This document shows positions 24,392 through 33,272 of a stretch of 64,000 nucleotides of DNA, in pieces. The notes beneath the pieces are model-generated. The model saw nothing but the letters and a program-made list of their open reading frames with translations, was not told the origin of the DNA and searched no databases. The number at the start of each line of letters is the position of its first letter. Within the stretch, counting starts at the first letter, position 1. Source of the stretch: Cognatilysobacter bugurensis (GTDB lineage: Bacteria; Pseudomonadota; Gammaproteobacteria; Xanthomonadales; Xanthomonadaceae); contig NZ_BMYD01000001.1 of assembly GCF_014652095.1 (NCBI RefSeq), positions 907,466-971,465 on the forward strand. Reading direction: 5' to 3'. The translations under genes and the position numbers were made by a program.

Positions 24392-25726
24392 TCAGACCGC
24401 GTCCGACAACGAGGTGAAGGTGAAATCGCGCAGCTTCATCGCGGGGATCATCATCACGAACGAGCCGTCACCGTCGGACACGCGCACCGGACGGCCGAGT
24501 TCCTCGATGTTGTTGAGCATGATCACCGGCGACTCGTTGAAGCGGAAGTTCTTCACCGGGTGCTTGATCTTGCCGTTCTCGATGTAGAACGTGCCGTCGC
24601 GCGTGAGGCCCGTCAGCAGCACGGTCTGCGGATCGACCATGCGGATGTACCACGTGCGGGTCACGAGGATGCCGCGGTCCGTGCTCGCCACGAGCTGCGC
24701 CGTGCTCTTGTCGCCGCCGGCCATGAGCAGGTTGCCGGGCTGGCCGACCGCGCGCTGGCCCTGCTTCTGCGCCCAGTAGCGCGAGTACTGCAGCGCGGCG
24801 ATCTTGCCGTCCTTGACGATGTCCATCTTCTCGCGCGGCAGGCCCTCGTTGTCCCACGGCATGGCCGGCGCGCGCGGATCCCACGGGTCCGCGTTGATCT
24901 GCACGCGCGGGTCGTAAACCTGCTCACCGATCTTGTTGCCGCCGCCCTTCTTCGACAGGAAGCTGCGGCCCTCATCGGCCTGGCGTGCGTCGAAGAAGTT
25001 CATCATGAACGAGATGAGCCCGGCGGCCGCGGCCGGCTCGAGGATCACCGTGTACTTGCCTGGCTCCAGCGCCTTCGCATCGGCCGACTCGGTCGCCTTG
25101 CGCATCGCGATGCGGATGTCGGCATCGGCCTTGAACTCGTCGGCATCCTTGACGTTGCGCGCGACCCAGCCCGAGCCGCGGCCGTCCTCGGTGCGCACGG
25201 TGCAGGTGTAGTCAAACTTCGTGCCGCGCTGGTAGCCGAAGTTGCCGTTGCTGTTCGCGAACGCGACGAAGCTCTGGCCATCTTCGAGGAAGCCGGCGGC
25301 GACGAGCTTCTCCGCCTTGCACGGCGCGATCGAGTCGGCCGCGACCTGGGCGCGGAACTCGGGCGTGATCGCCGCGGTCGATGCGCTGAACGTCGGGCTC
25401 GCCTTGTACGTCTGCTTGCCGATCGCCGGCATGAACTCGGGGTTTTCCGGCGCGAGCTTCGCGAGTTCCTCGGCGCGGCGCACGACGCGCTCGAGCGAGG
25501 CGTCGTCGAACTCGTTGATCGTCGCCGTGCCCACGCGCTTGCCGTAGGCCACTTCGACGCCGAGCTCGGTGTTGTCGACGATGCCGCTGGTGGAGATGTT
25601 GTTGAGTGCGAAACGCACGTTGCCGTCGACGGAGCCCGTCAGCGACGCGGTGCACTGGTCGGCCTTGCAGAGCTTGATGACCTTGTCGAGGATCGCGCGG
25701 GCCTGCTCTTCGGTGTAGATGCTCAT
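24392..25726 (-). CDS. pmbA: TldE/PmbA-type partner subunit, no signal peptide
   Basis: 444 residues, ATG at 25726 with GAGGA eight bases upstream. It is the TldE (PmbA) partner of TldD: same fold, but no HExxxH zinc motif. Recognisable parts: DQCTASLTGSVDGNVRFALN near 23-42, GVEVAYGKRVGTATINEFDD, GKYTVILEPAAAAGLISFMM near 223-242, and MLNNIEELGRPVRVSDGDGS near the end. The N-terminus MSIYTEEQARAILDK is hydrophilic, without Tat or Sec signal, in contrast to both flanking TldD copies. TldE normally forms a heterodimer with TldD. If these TldDs are exported, TldE would have to travel bound to one of them or act in the cytoplasm before export. Confidence 0.9.
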   Translation of the reverse strand: MSIYTEEQARAILDKVIKLCKADQCTASLTGSVDGNVRFALNNISTSGIVDNTELGVEVAYGKRVGTATINEFDDASLERVVRRAEELAKLAPENPEFMPAIGKQTYKASPTFSASTAAITPEFRAQVAADSIAPCKAEKLVAAGFLEDGQSFVAFANSNGNFGYQRGTKFDYTCTVRTEDGRGSGWVARNVKDADEFKADADIRIAMRKATESADAKALEPGKYTVILEPAAAAGLISFMMNFFDARQADEGRSFLSKKGGGNKIGEQVYDPRVQINADPWDPRAPAMPWDNEGLPREKMDIVKDGKIAALQYSRYWAQKQGQRAVGQPGNLLMAGGDKSTAQLVASTDRGILVTRTWYIRMVDPQTVLLTGLTRDGTFYIENGKIKHPVKNFRFNESPVIMLNNIEELGRPVRVSDGDGSFVMMIPAMKLRDFTFTSLSDAV

Positions 25727-25746
25727 GTTCGATGTCCTCGCGCGGC

Positions 25747-27375
25747 TCAGCCGAGATTACGGGCGGTGTTGATGACGTTCATGCCGTTGAAGCGCGCGGT
25801 GCTCGAACCGTGCGAGACCGCCGAGACCTGGCTCGGCTGGCCCTTGCCGTCGAAGAACGAGCCTCCGAGGCGGTAGTCGCTCTCATCGCAGATGCCGGCG
25901 CAGGCGGTCCAGAACTCCGGCGTGCGGATCTGGTAGGCCACGTCCTCGATCTGGCGCGTGATCTCGCCCTTCTTAATCTCGTAGAACAGCTGGCCGCCGA
26001 ACTGCGCGTTGTAGCGCTGCTGGTCGATCGAGAACGAACCGTCGCCGATGATGTAGATGCCGTCCTCGACGTCTTTGATCATGTCCGCGACGCTGAGCTT
26101 CTGCTTGCCCGGCTGCAGCGACACGTTCGCCATGCGCTGGAACTGCACGCTCGACCACGAGTCCGCGTAGCAGCAGCCATCGGACTCGGTCTTGCCGACG
26201 ATGTGCGCCTGGTCGCGGATGGTCTGGTAGTCGACGAGCTTGCCTTCGCGCACGAGGTCCCAGCGCTTGGTCTTGACGCCCTCGTCGTCGTACGCGACCG
26301 CGCCGAGGCTGCCGGTCTGCGTCTTGTCGGCCACGAGATTGACGATCTCGCTGCCGTACTGGAAGTTTTCCTTGCGCTTGTCCAGAGTCGCGAAGCTGGT
26401 TCCCGCGTAGTTCGCCTCGTAGCCGAGCACGCGATCGAGTTCGAGCGGGTGGCCAACGTTCTCGTGGATCGTGAGCCACGTATGCGAGGGATCCAGCACC
26501 AGATCGTACTTGCCGGGCTTGACCGACGGTGCGGTGAGCTTGGCCTTCGCCTGCTTCGCCGCGGCCACGGCGTCTTCCATCATGTCGTACGACAGGCCGT
26601 AGTTGACCACGCCGTTCGGCGAGACGTACTTCTGAGACTTGTCGCCGTCGAGGTATTCGTAGCCCAGGCCCATCGGCGAGGACAGGCCGTCGCGGGTGCG
26701 GAACTTGCCCGTGGCCTTGTCGATCGCGGTAACCGTCATCGGCGCCCAGATGCGGTGCACGTCCTGGTCGATGTAGCTGCCGTCGGTCGAGGCGAAGTAC
26801 TTCTGCTCGTTGACGAGGAACAGCATCGAGTTCACGAAGCTTGCGCCGGCGTTGATCGCCGCGGCATTCACGCCCAGGAGCAGGTCCACCTTGTCCTTGA
26901 GCGGCACTTCGAGTGCATTTTTCTTGATCGGCGTCTTCCACGACACGTCGCCGTACCCCGGCGCCTTGGCGAGCTGCACCGGCTCGGACTGCATCTTCGC
27001 GTTCGCCTTTGCGATCGCCGCCGCTTGCTGGGCGGCATTCGCGACGCCCTTGCTCGTCAGGTCGTTCGTCGCCGCGAAGCCCCAGGCGCCGTTGACGAGC
27101 ACGCGCACGCCGACGCCGGTCGATTCGGTGTTGACCACGTTCTGGACCTTGTCCTCGCGCGTGACGACGTACTGGTTGAGGTAGCGGCCGACGCGGACGT
27201 CGCAGTAGGAGGCACCGGCCGACGTCGCCGCGGCGAGCGCGGTGTCGGCAAGCGCCTTCTTCTTGGCGACGTCGATCGGCACCAGCAGCGCCTCCGCGGC
27301 GATGGCCCGGCCGAACGGCAACATCAGGCCGGCCACCCCGATGCCCGACATCGTCAGGAATGAACGTCGATCCAC
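25747..27375 (-). CDS. tldD: TldD-type metalloprotease with Tat signal, first copy
   Basis: 542 residues from the GTG at 27375, preceded by GGGGAGAG (five bases spacer). Only this start gives the Tat signal MDRRSFLTMSGIGVAGLMLP followed by AIAAE; the frame is open much further upstream without family likeness. The zinc motif is HENVGHPLELDRVLGYEANY near residue 303, and the C-terminal SWSSVQFQRMANVSLQPGKQ, DGKGQPSQVSAVSHGSSTAR and NVINTARNLG are nearly identical in the second copy. The two copies look like a local duplication flanking TldE. First gene of the long minus-strand block; its promoter must lie in the 386 bases before the divergent SDR gene. Confidence 0.9.
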   Translation of the reverse strand: MDRRSFLTMSGIGVAGLMLPFGRAIAAEALLVPIDVAKKKALADTALAAATSAGASYCDVRVGRYLNQYVVTREDKVQNVVNTESTGVGVRVLVNGAWGFAATNDLTSKGVANAAQQAAAIAKANAKMQSEPVQLAKAPGYGDVSWKTPIKKNALEVPLKDKVDLLLGVNAAAINAGASFVNSMLFLVNEQKYFASTDGSYIDQDVHRIWAPMTVTAIDKATGKFRTRDGLSSPMGLGYEYLDGDKSQKYVSPNGVVNYGLSYDMMEDAVAAAKQAKAKLTAPSVKPGKYDLVLDPSHTWLTIHENVGHPLELDRVLGYEANYAGTSFATLDKRKENFQYGSEIVNLVADKTQTGSLGAVAYDDEGVKTKRWDLVREGKLVDYQTIRDQAHIVGKTESDGCCYADSWSSVQFQRMANVSLQPGKQKLSVADMIKDVEDGIYIIGDGSFSIDQQRYNAQFGGQLFYEIKKGEITRQIEDVAYQIRTPEFWTACAGICDESDYRLGGSFFDGKGQPSQVSAVSHGSSTARFNGMNVINTARNLG

Positions 27376-27760
27376 GTGATCTCTCCCCAGAAGGGCCCGC
27401 GAGGCAACCCGGCGGTGCGGCGGGCATGAAGGTGCGAAGCGCACCGACTGTGCGGATCGCGTGAGAGCAGCGTCAAGTGACCTTTGGGCTACGAGCCGCA
27501 CGCATTTGCGGCCGGCAATGCGAATCGCCGGATCGGGCGTAGCGCCGGCTGCGTCCGGCCGTTCGCGTAGGGCGAACTGCATGACCCGCCGCCCCCGGTC
27601 TCGCCGTGTCGTTCCGTAGCCGTTGCGACCGTGAACGGTCAGAGGCGGGCAATCGACACGATTGGCAGCAATGCACGCTGCATGTCGAACGCCGCCACCC
27701 TTTGCCCGTTCATCACGTTCGGTGCCTATAACCGGGTTCCCAGCATGCCGGAGCCTGCCC
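27376..27760. other. Divergent intergenic region between tldD1 and SDR gene
   Basis: 385 bases without a supported gene. It must hold the promoter of the tldD-moxR block (minus strand) and that of the SDR gene (plus strand). The minus-strand GTG of tldD1 has GGGGAGAG just before it, and the plus-strand GTG at 27761 has GGAG about seven bases upstream. No -35/-10 pair or operator can be assigned by eye. Confidence 0.5.
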
Positions 27761-28561
27761 GTGCCGACGCCACCGCCGATCCAACCGCCCGATCCCCTAC
27801 CCCTCAAGGGGCGCGTGGTACTGATCACCGGCGGCGCACAGGGCATCGGGCGTGGCATCGCTCAGGGCGTCCTCGGGGCTGGTGGGTCCGTCCTGATCGG
27901 CGACGCGGATGTTGAGGCGGGCGAGGCCTGCCTAGCCGAGTGGAACGTCGGCGAGGCGGCGCGCTTTCGGGAACTCGATGTTTCGAAAGAGACCTCGGTT
28001 CGCCGCTTCGTCGAGCACGGCACCAAGACCTTCGGACGCGTCGACGGCCTCGTGAACAACGCAGCGATTGCCGATCCCGATGCTGGCCCGCTCGAATCGC
28101 TGTCGCTGGCCGACTGGAACCGCTACATGGCCGTCAATCTCACCAGCGTGCTCCTGTGCTGCAGGCAGGCGCTGCCGAGCCTGCGCGAATGCGGCGGCTC
28201 GGTCGTCAACCTCGCATCGACGCGCGCACTGATGTCGGAGGCGGACACCGAGCCGTATGCGACCGCGAAGGGTGGCATCGTCGCATTCACGCATGCGCTC
28301 GCGATGAGCGCGGGCCCGGAGGTGCGCGTCAACGTGATCAGCCCGGGCTGGGTGCCGACCGAACAATGGCAGAAGCCGGGCGATCGCAAGCCCCCGAAGC
28401 TCACGCGCAAGGACCACGCACAGCATCCGGCCGGCCGCGCGGGGACTCCGATGGATATCGCGCACCTCGCGGTTTACCTGCTCTCCGAGCAGTCGGCGTT
28501 CGTGACCGGGCAGAACTTCGTGATCGACGGCGGCATGGTGCGCAAGATGGTCTATGCGTGA
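27761..28561 (+). CDS. Short-chain dehydrogenase/reductase
   Basis: 266 residues from the GTG at 27761. A classical SDR: NAD(P)-binding VVLITGGAQGIGRGIAQGV near 18-36, an Asp after the second strand (IGDADVEAG) which favours NAD, VNNAAIADPD, catalytic Ser in VVNLASTRALM, Tyr-x-x-x-Lys as YATAKGGI, and the tail GQNFVIDGGMVRKM. The substrate cannot be named; members with this ending are often sugar or hydroxy-acid dehydrogenases. It is transcribed divergently from tldD1, and nothing indicates a shared function. Confidence 0.9.
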   Translation: MPTPPPIQPPDPLPLKGRVVLITGGAQGIGRGIAQGVLGAGGSVLIGDADVEAGEACLAEWNVGEAARFRELDVSKETSVRRFVEHGTKTFGRVDGLVNNAAIADPDAGPLESLSLADWNRYMAVNLTSVLLCCRQALPSLRECGGSVVNLASTRALMSEADTEPYATAKGGIVAFTHALAMSAGPEVRVNVISPGWVPTEQWQKPGDRKPPKLTRKDHAQHPAGRAGTPMDIAHLAVYLLSEQSAFVTGQNFVIDGGMVRKMVYA

Positions 28562-28707
28562 GGATCGGGTCGGGTGCGCTGCGTGGTGTCCACCAGCGGG
28601 CTGAGTTGGACCGAGGACATGAGGCGCGCGCCTCCGCCACGCGGACCCTGAAACATCGTTGACACCGGCTGGGCTAGCGTCGAGATCCCCGGCAGCGAGG
28701 CTCGCGC

Positions 28708-29754
28708 ATGAAAGCACCCGATCCGAGACTCGACGCAGACGCTGTGCTCGCACGACTCATGGAAGACGTCGAACGCTGGCTCGCCGCGGCGCCGGTGTTC
28801 CTGATCGCGCTGGTGGTGATCGTTTTTGCGTGGATGATCGGCGGCTGGCTTTCGAAGCGGCGCGCGCTCGACCGTGTGGGCCGGCACAACCCGTTCCTGC
28901 GCGATCTCGCGCGCACCACCGTGCGCTGGGCGGTGACGCTGATCGGCGTCGTCATCGCGCTCGAAATTCTCAATGCAACTGCAATGGTCGGCGCCATCCT
29001 CGGCACGGCCGGCGTGCTCGGTGTCGCGCTCGGTTTTGCGTTCAAGGACATTCTCGAGAACTACCTAGCGGGCGTGCTGCTGAGTCTTCGCCAGCCCTTC
29101 TCGCCGCGCGACCTGGTCGAGATCGACGGCAACCAGGGCCACGTGATCGCGCTGACGTCGCGCGCCACCATCCTCATGACGCTCGATGGCAATCACCTCC
29201 GGCTGCCGAACGCGCTCGTGTTCCGCAGCGTGGCGCTCAACTACACGCGCAATCCCACCCGTCGCTTCGAGTTCGATGTGGGCATCGGCGTCGAGGAAGA
29301 CCTGGTGCACGCCCAGCATGTCGGCATCGACGCGCTCCGCACGGTCCCGGGCGTCGTCGACTCACCGCCGCCCCGCGCCCTCGTGATGGCGCTGGGCGAC
29401 TCCAGCGTGCAGATGCGCTACCACGGCTGGGTGGACCAGAGGTCGCACGATTACCTGCTGGTGCGAAGCGAGGCCGTTCGCATCGTCAAGGAAGCGCTCG
29501 ATACCGAGAACGTGGACCTGCCGGAGCCCATTTACCGGCTCAAGCTCGACGGCGCGGGCCCGACGGTCTCGGCGGTCCCCGGCCCGGCCGCGCCGCCCTC
29601 CGCGGCGGAGGCGCCCAGCGTCGAGCGCCCCAAGCGCCCGTCCGGGCCCCCGATCGACACGCGCTCGACCGGCGATCTCACGGAGCAGATCGACCAGGAG
29701 GTGCGCAAGCGGGGCGGTGCCGACCTGCTCGATCACAACACGCCGCTGGAGTGA
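28708..29754 (+). CDS. MscS family mechanosensitive channel
   Basis: 348 residues. Transmembrane helices lie at about 30-50, 78-95 and the pore helix 96-125, with AMVGAILGTAGVLGVALGFA-like Gly/Ala packing, followed by the MscS beta domain FKDILENYLAGVLLSLRQPF, VEIDGNQGHVIALTSRATIL and LRLPNALVFRSVALNY. A cytoplasmic alpha/beta domain and a disordered C-terminal tail (Pro/Ala/Ser-rich, about 285-348) complete it. Such channels open on membrane tension to release solutes after hypo-osmotic shock. A second, shorter MscS gene is at 62205. Confidence 0.92.
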   Translation: MKAPDPRLDADAVLARLMEDVERWLAAAPVFLIALVVIVFAWMIGGWLSKRRALDRVGRHNPFLRDLARTTVRWAVTLIGVVIALEILNATAMVGAILGTAGVLGVALGFAFKDILENYLAGVLLSLRQPFSPRDLVEIDGNQGHVIALTSRATILMTLDGNHLRLPNALVFRSVALNYTRNPTRRFEFDVGIGVEEDLVHAQHVGIDALRTVPGVVDSPPPRALVMALGDSSVQMRYHGWVDQRSHDYLLVRSEAVRIVKEALDTENVDLPEPIYRLKLDGAGPTVSAVPGPAAPPSAAEAPSVERPKRPSGPPIDTRSTGDLTEQIDQEVRKRGGADLLDHNTPLE

Positions 29755-30023
29755 CACGGTCGGACGTCGCTTGGAGGCTCGCTCGACGGTCTTCGACTAA
29801 TGGCGCGACTTGGGCGTCTCCGCCCGCAACGAGCCTGCCCTTGAAACCACGGCCTTGAACACGTGCGCGGCCGCGCTAGCTGCTTCGCGTGACAGTACAG
29901 AGGGCGGCCGCGATCATGGGCGACCTCGGCGGTATCCCGCAGCGGGGCCGCGCCGCGTGCCCTGTCGAGGCCGATCACTTTCCCGCTGCGCCTGCACGTG
30001 CGCAGCGCTGCACCGGAGCTTCC

Positions 30024-30437
30024 ATGTCGATCAATTCCAAGGCCCGCCGCGATGCCCGGCGCAAGCACGCGCCGCACGCGACGCGGCGCCCAGCCCCAAT
30101 GCCCGCCCTCGCCCATTTGCTTGATCGCGACGAGGCCATCGTGGGGGGCATCGCGCAGCGCGACGGCGAGTACGTGTTTGTGTTCGGCGGCCGGGTGATC
30201 ACGTCGACCGACAGCGCCGCCATGGCAATCGCCCTTCTCGACCGGGCGATCGCGGTGCATGCCTCACGCGACGTCGTTCTGCGCCGCCGCGTGTCCGAAC
30301 CGCTGCTCACCGCAGCGACCCGCGAGGCAGCCGACGCCGGCCTGACGTTGGAGGCTCAGCTCGTCGCTCTCGAGGCCGAACGCATCGAGCACATGCAGAA
30401 GCGCAGCGAACCGGGCGCCGCGGGGCCCACGCACTGA
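30024..30437 (+). CDS. Conserved hypothetical cytoplasmic protein
   Basis: 137 residues starting MSINSKARRDARRKHAPHAT; ATG at 30024 with CCGGAG about six bases upstream (the frame extends to 29889 without likeness). After a basic, probably disordered start comes a small folded part: ALAHLLDRDEAIVGGIAQRD, GEYVFVFGGRVITSTDSAAM, then a helical tail with LTLEAQLVALEAERIEHMQK. The first line recalls uncharacterised small proteins of Xanthomonadaceae. No catalytic or membrane feature. Function unknown. Confidence 0.7.
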   Translation: MSINSKARRDARRKHAPHATRRPAPMPALAHLLDRDEAIVGGIAQRDGEYVFVFGGRVITSTDSAAMAIALLDRAIAVHASRDVVLRRRVSEPLLTAATREAADAGLTLEAQLVALEAERIEHMQKRSEPGAAGPTH

Positions 30438-30491
30438 GCCCCGCTTCCCGCTTCCCGCTTCGCGCGCCTTTACGCCGTGGTTCTGACTGCG

Positions 30492-31733
30492 TCAGGCCCG
30501 CGCAGGCGCCCGGCGCGGTCGGCCATCGCCGTCGGCACCCGCCCCGGAAGTCGGGCCGCGTGCGGCCTGCGGCAGCTTCAGGGCGGGCGGCGGCGCGCCG
30601 TTGAACAGGTACGACAGCACGAGCGAGCGCCTCACAAGACCGTGGTACAGCGCCAGCGATAGCAGCGTCGCCACCGTCAGCACGATCGCGAACTTCACCC
30701 CGGCGGCGAGCGCGATCGGCAGGAGCCACGTGGCCGTGACGATCACAATCAGGTGGTGGAACAGGTAGATCGAGTAGCTCGCGTCCGACAGGTAGCGGAA
30801 CGTGGGCGACGGCCGGTCGGTGTAACGCCGGAACAGCGCGAACACCGCGCGGATCGCCATCCATGCGAGCAGGGCCTCGGACACGAGCGCCAGCGCCTTG
30901 CCGACGGTGCCCCCCTGCGTTTCGGCGTACTGCAGACCCGCCACGCCCACCAGCGCAAGCGCGACCGACCACACGGTGATGCGGGAGAACCGCGCGAGCA
31001 GGTCCGGCAGCATGCACAGCACGATGCCGACGAGGAAGAACGGCAGGTACGCCAGGATCGTCATCGGGCGGAAGACACCGAGCAGATGCTGCTGCGGCCA
31101 CGGCGAGAACGCCGAGCCGAACGCGGCAATCGCCACCGGAGCCACGACCGCGGCGCCCAGCACAGTAATGAGCGCAAGCGTGTCGCCGTGCCGCGTGCGC
31201 GGCAGTTCCCACTCGCCGACGCGGCGCAGCACCGGGGCTGCAATCGTCGTCAGCGCGAAGTACACCGCGAGGCACCCCAGGAACCACAGGTGCGACACGA
31301 GTTCGCCGTCGACAAACGCAGGCATCAGCACCCCGCTGACGAACGGGGAGTCATCGTTCTGGACGAACCGCGCGACGAACCAAGCCTGCAGCACGTTCAG
31401 CGTGCAGAGCACCACAACGAGCGGTATCAATACGCGGCGCATGCGCTCGCTGAAGAAGACGCCGGTCGTGCGCTTACGCACGAGGTACATCGCGAAGAAC
31501 CCGGCGATGACGAAAAACGCCGGCATGCGGAACAGGTGCAAGGTCGCAACCACGGCGTCCAGCCAAGGCAGTTGCTGCACGTCCTTCACCCGCCACGAGC
31601 CCGTGTCGTACGGTCGCGCTGAGTGCAGCACGAGGCCCAGCAGCATCAGCACGCTGCGCATCGCGTCGAGATAATGAAGCCGCGCATTGCCGGCCGTAGC
31701 CGTGCGCGCTGCTGAATGCGTCGTTGCAACCAT
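30492..31733 (-). CDS. Acyltransferase family 3 membrane protein (OpgC-like)
   Basis: 413 residues with about ten transmembrane helices. The family signature at the start is YLDAMRSVLMLLGLVLHSAR, with the conserved His; RMPAFFVIAGFFAMYLVRKR, SERMRRVLIPLVVVLCTLNV and SHLWFLGCLAVYFALTTIAA follow. ISYSIYLFH-type motif appears as SYSIYLFHHLIVIV near 305. It resembles OpgC (MdoC), which adds succinyl groups to osmoregulated periplasmic glucans, but acyltransferase 3 proteins also modify O-antigen and other polymers. No glucan synthesis genes (opgG/opgH) are nearby, so the acceptor is uncertain. Confidence 0.85.
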   Translation of the reverse strand: MVATTHSAARTATAGNARLHYLDAMRSVLMLLGLVLHSARPYDTGSWRVKDVQQLPWLDAVVATLHLFRMPAFFVIAGFFAMYLVRKRTTGVFFSERMRRVLIPLVVVLCTLNVLQAWFVARFVQNDDSPFVSGVLMPAFVDGELVSHLWFLGCLAVYFALTTIAAPVLRRVGEWELPRTRHGDTLALITVLGAAVVAPVAIAAFGSAFSPWPQQHLLGVFRPMTILAYLPFFLVGIVLCMLPDLLARFSRITVWSVALALVGVAGLQYAETQGGTVGKALALVSEALLAWMAIRAVFALFRRYTDRPSPTFRYLSDASYSIYLFHHLIVIVTATWLLPIALAAGVKFAIVLTVATLLSLALYHGLVRRSLVLSYLFNGAPPPALKLPQAARGPTSGAGADGDGRPRRAPARA

Positions 31734-31988
31734 GTCGATCGGTCCCTCGTAACCACTGCTATAGACGGCAGCGGATGCTGCACAAGGCCATCACACCGGA
31801 TTCAGTCGTTTCCCCTTCACATGGTGCGGGTCTGAACGGCGTTCGCGGGGCGGCGACGTCGGTCTCACAGCTCTCCGGTTGAGAAAGGCCGGATGTAGCA
31901 CGTACGTTACGTTTCTCTCTTATAGATCGCCGGATGGACCGCGGCGTCAGCAAGACCCGGGAGAACGGGAGTCAGGGGGAAATGAGCT

Positions 31989-33272
31989 ATGGATCAACGC
32001 ACGATCTCGACCGCATTGCCGGGAACGCCTGCTCAAGCGCCGGGCCTGCACGCTGAGCCGTCGCGCGCTGCGCTCGACGGGACCCAGGTGCCCTCGCTCG
32101 GGATGGCATTCAGCGACTTGGAGCGCGGTACGCCGGAGTTCCTGAACAGGCTCGTCTCCGCGGCCCGTGAACATCTGGATGCGGACATCGGCTTCCTGTG
32201 CGAGTTCGAAGGCTCGACCAAGGTCGTGCGCGCGACGTCGGGGCAGGTCCACGGCAACCCGGTGGCGCCGGGCACGTCGTATCCGCTCGAGCAGACGTAT
32301 TGCCGTCGGGTTACACGTGGCGAGCTGCCCTCGATCGTGCAGGACGGCCGCAATGACCCCCGGGTGTGTGACCTCGCCATCACCCGCGATCTCGACATCG
32401 GCACTTACATCGGCGTCCCGGTCGAGCTGCCCGACGGCAGCCTCTACGGCACGCTGTGCTGCATCAGCCACGAGGTGGACCGCAGCATCCACGAGCGCGA
32501 CGTGAAGTTCATGCGCGTGCTCGGTGCGCTGATCGGCAACGAACTTGGCGAGCGCCAGGCCGCCGGCGCGGCGCGCTCTGCCCGGATCGCGCGTGTTCGG
32601 TCGGCGGTGGACAACATGCGGATCGTGTTCCAGCCGATCGTCGAGCTCGACGGCGGCGAAGTCGTGGGCATGGAAGCGCTCGCCCGATTCGATACCGATC
32701 CCGTGCTCACGCCCGATCGGTGGTTCATCGAGGCCTGGGCGCTCGGGCTCGGCCAGGAGGTGGAACTTGCCGCGGTACGCGCCGCGTTGCGCCAGCGGTC
32801 GCGCATGCCCTCGCAGCTCTACATGGGCATCAATGCATCGCCTGCGCTGCTGCAATCGGGTGACCTCCTCACAGCGCTGCGCCAAGCCGGTGGCGGCGCG
32901 GTGCTGGTCGAGGTCACCGAGCATGCGGTGGTGAGCGAGTACGAGCCCCTGATGGCCGCGCTGGCGGCCTGCCGCGACTGCGGGGTGCGGATTGCCGTCG
33001 ACGACTTCGGCGCTGGCTATTCCGGCCTGAGCCACGTCCTGCGCGTGCGGCCGCAGATCGTGAAGCTCGACATACAGCTCACGCGCGGCATCGACGAGGA
33101 TTCGGCCAAGCAGGCGCTGGCGTCCGCGACGGTGGAGTTCGCGCGGCGTTCGCAGCTCGACATCGTGGCCGAAGGCATTGAGACCGAGGCCGAAGCGGCG
33201 ATGCTGCGCGACATCGGCGTGCGGTACGGCCAAGGCTTCCACTTCGGCCGCCCCGCCCCGCTTCCGCACTGA
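31989..33272 (+). CDS. GAF-EAL c-di-GMP phosphodiesterase
   Basis: 427 residues. A GAF-like sensor (about 45-185: LDADIGFLCEFEGSTKVVRA, LEQTYCRRVTRGELPSIVQD, IGVPVELPDGSLYGTLCCIS) precedes a complete EAL domain (about 200-425). EAL motifs: GMEALARF near 226, MGINASP, LVEVTEHAVV, IAVDDFGAGYSGL, KLDIQLTRGID, VAEGIETEAE, GQGFHFGRP. An active c-di-GMP phosphodiesterase controlled by a soluble signal is likely. The upstream region has a short palindrome-like ACGTACGT near 31901, which I do not assign. Confidence 0.91.
   Translation: MDQRTISTALPGTPAQAPGLHAEPSRAALDGTQVPSLGMAFSDLERGTPEFLNRLVSAAREHLDADIGFLCEFEGSTKVVRATSGQVHGNPVAPGTSYPLEQTYCRRVTRGELPSIVQDGRNDPRVCDLAITRDLDIGTYIGVPVELPDGSLYGTLCCISHEVDRSIHERDVKFMRVLGALIGNELGERQAAGAARSARIARVRSAVDNMRIVFQPIVELDGGEVVGMEALARFDTDPVLTPDRWFIEAWALGLGQEVELAAVRAALRQRSRMPSQLYMGINASPALLQSGDLLTALRQAGGGAVLVEVTEHAVVSEYEPLMAALAACRDCGVRIAVDDFGAGYSGLSHVLRVRPQIVKLDIQLTRGIDEDSAKQALASATVEFARRSQLDIVAEGIETEAEAAMLRDIGVRYGQGFHFGRPAPLPH

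Noticed and set aside
25732-27363. 543-codon plus-strand frame opposite tldD1
   Set aside because: Antisense shadow of the TldD gene; its product repeats the pattern of the shadow opposite tldD2, as expected from the duplication.
27970-28560. SDR gene as part of the tld-moxR system
   Set aside because: It is divergent and has no coupling or content that links it; adjacency alone is not evidence.
31895-31925. ACGTACGT palindrome upstream of the GAF-EAL gene as an operator
   Set aside because: Too short and too near chance; no second copy seen at a related promoter.
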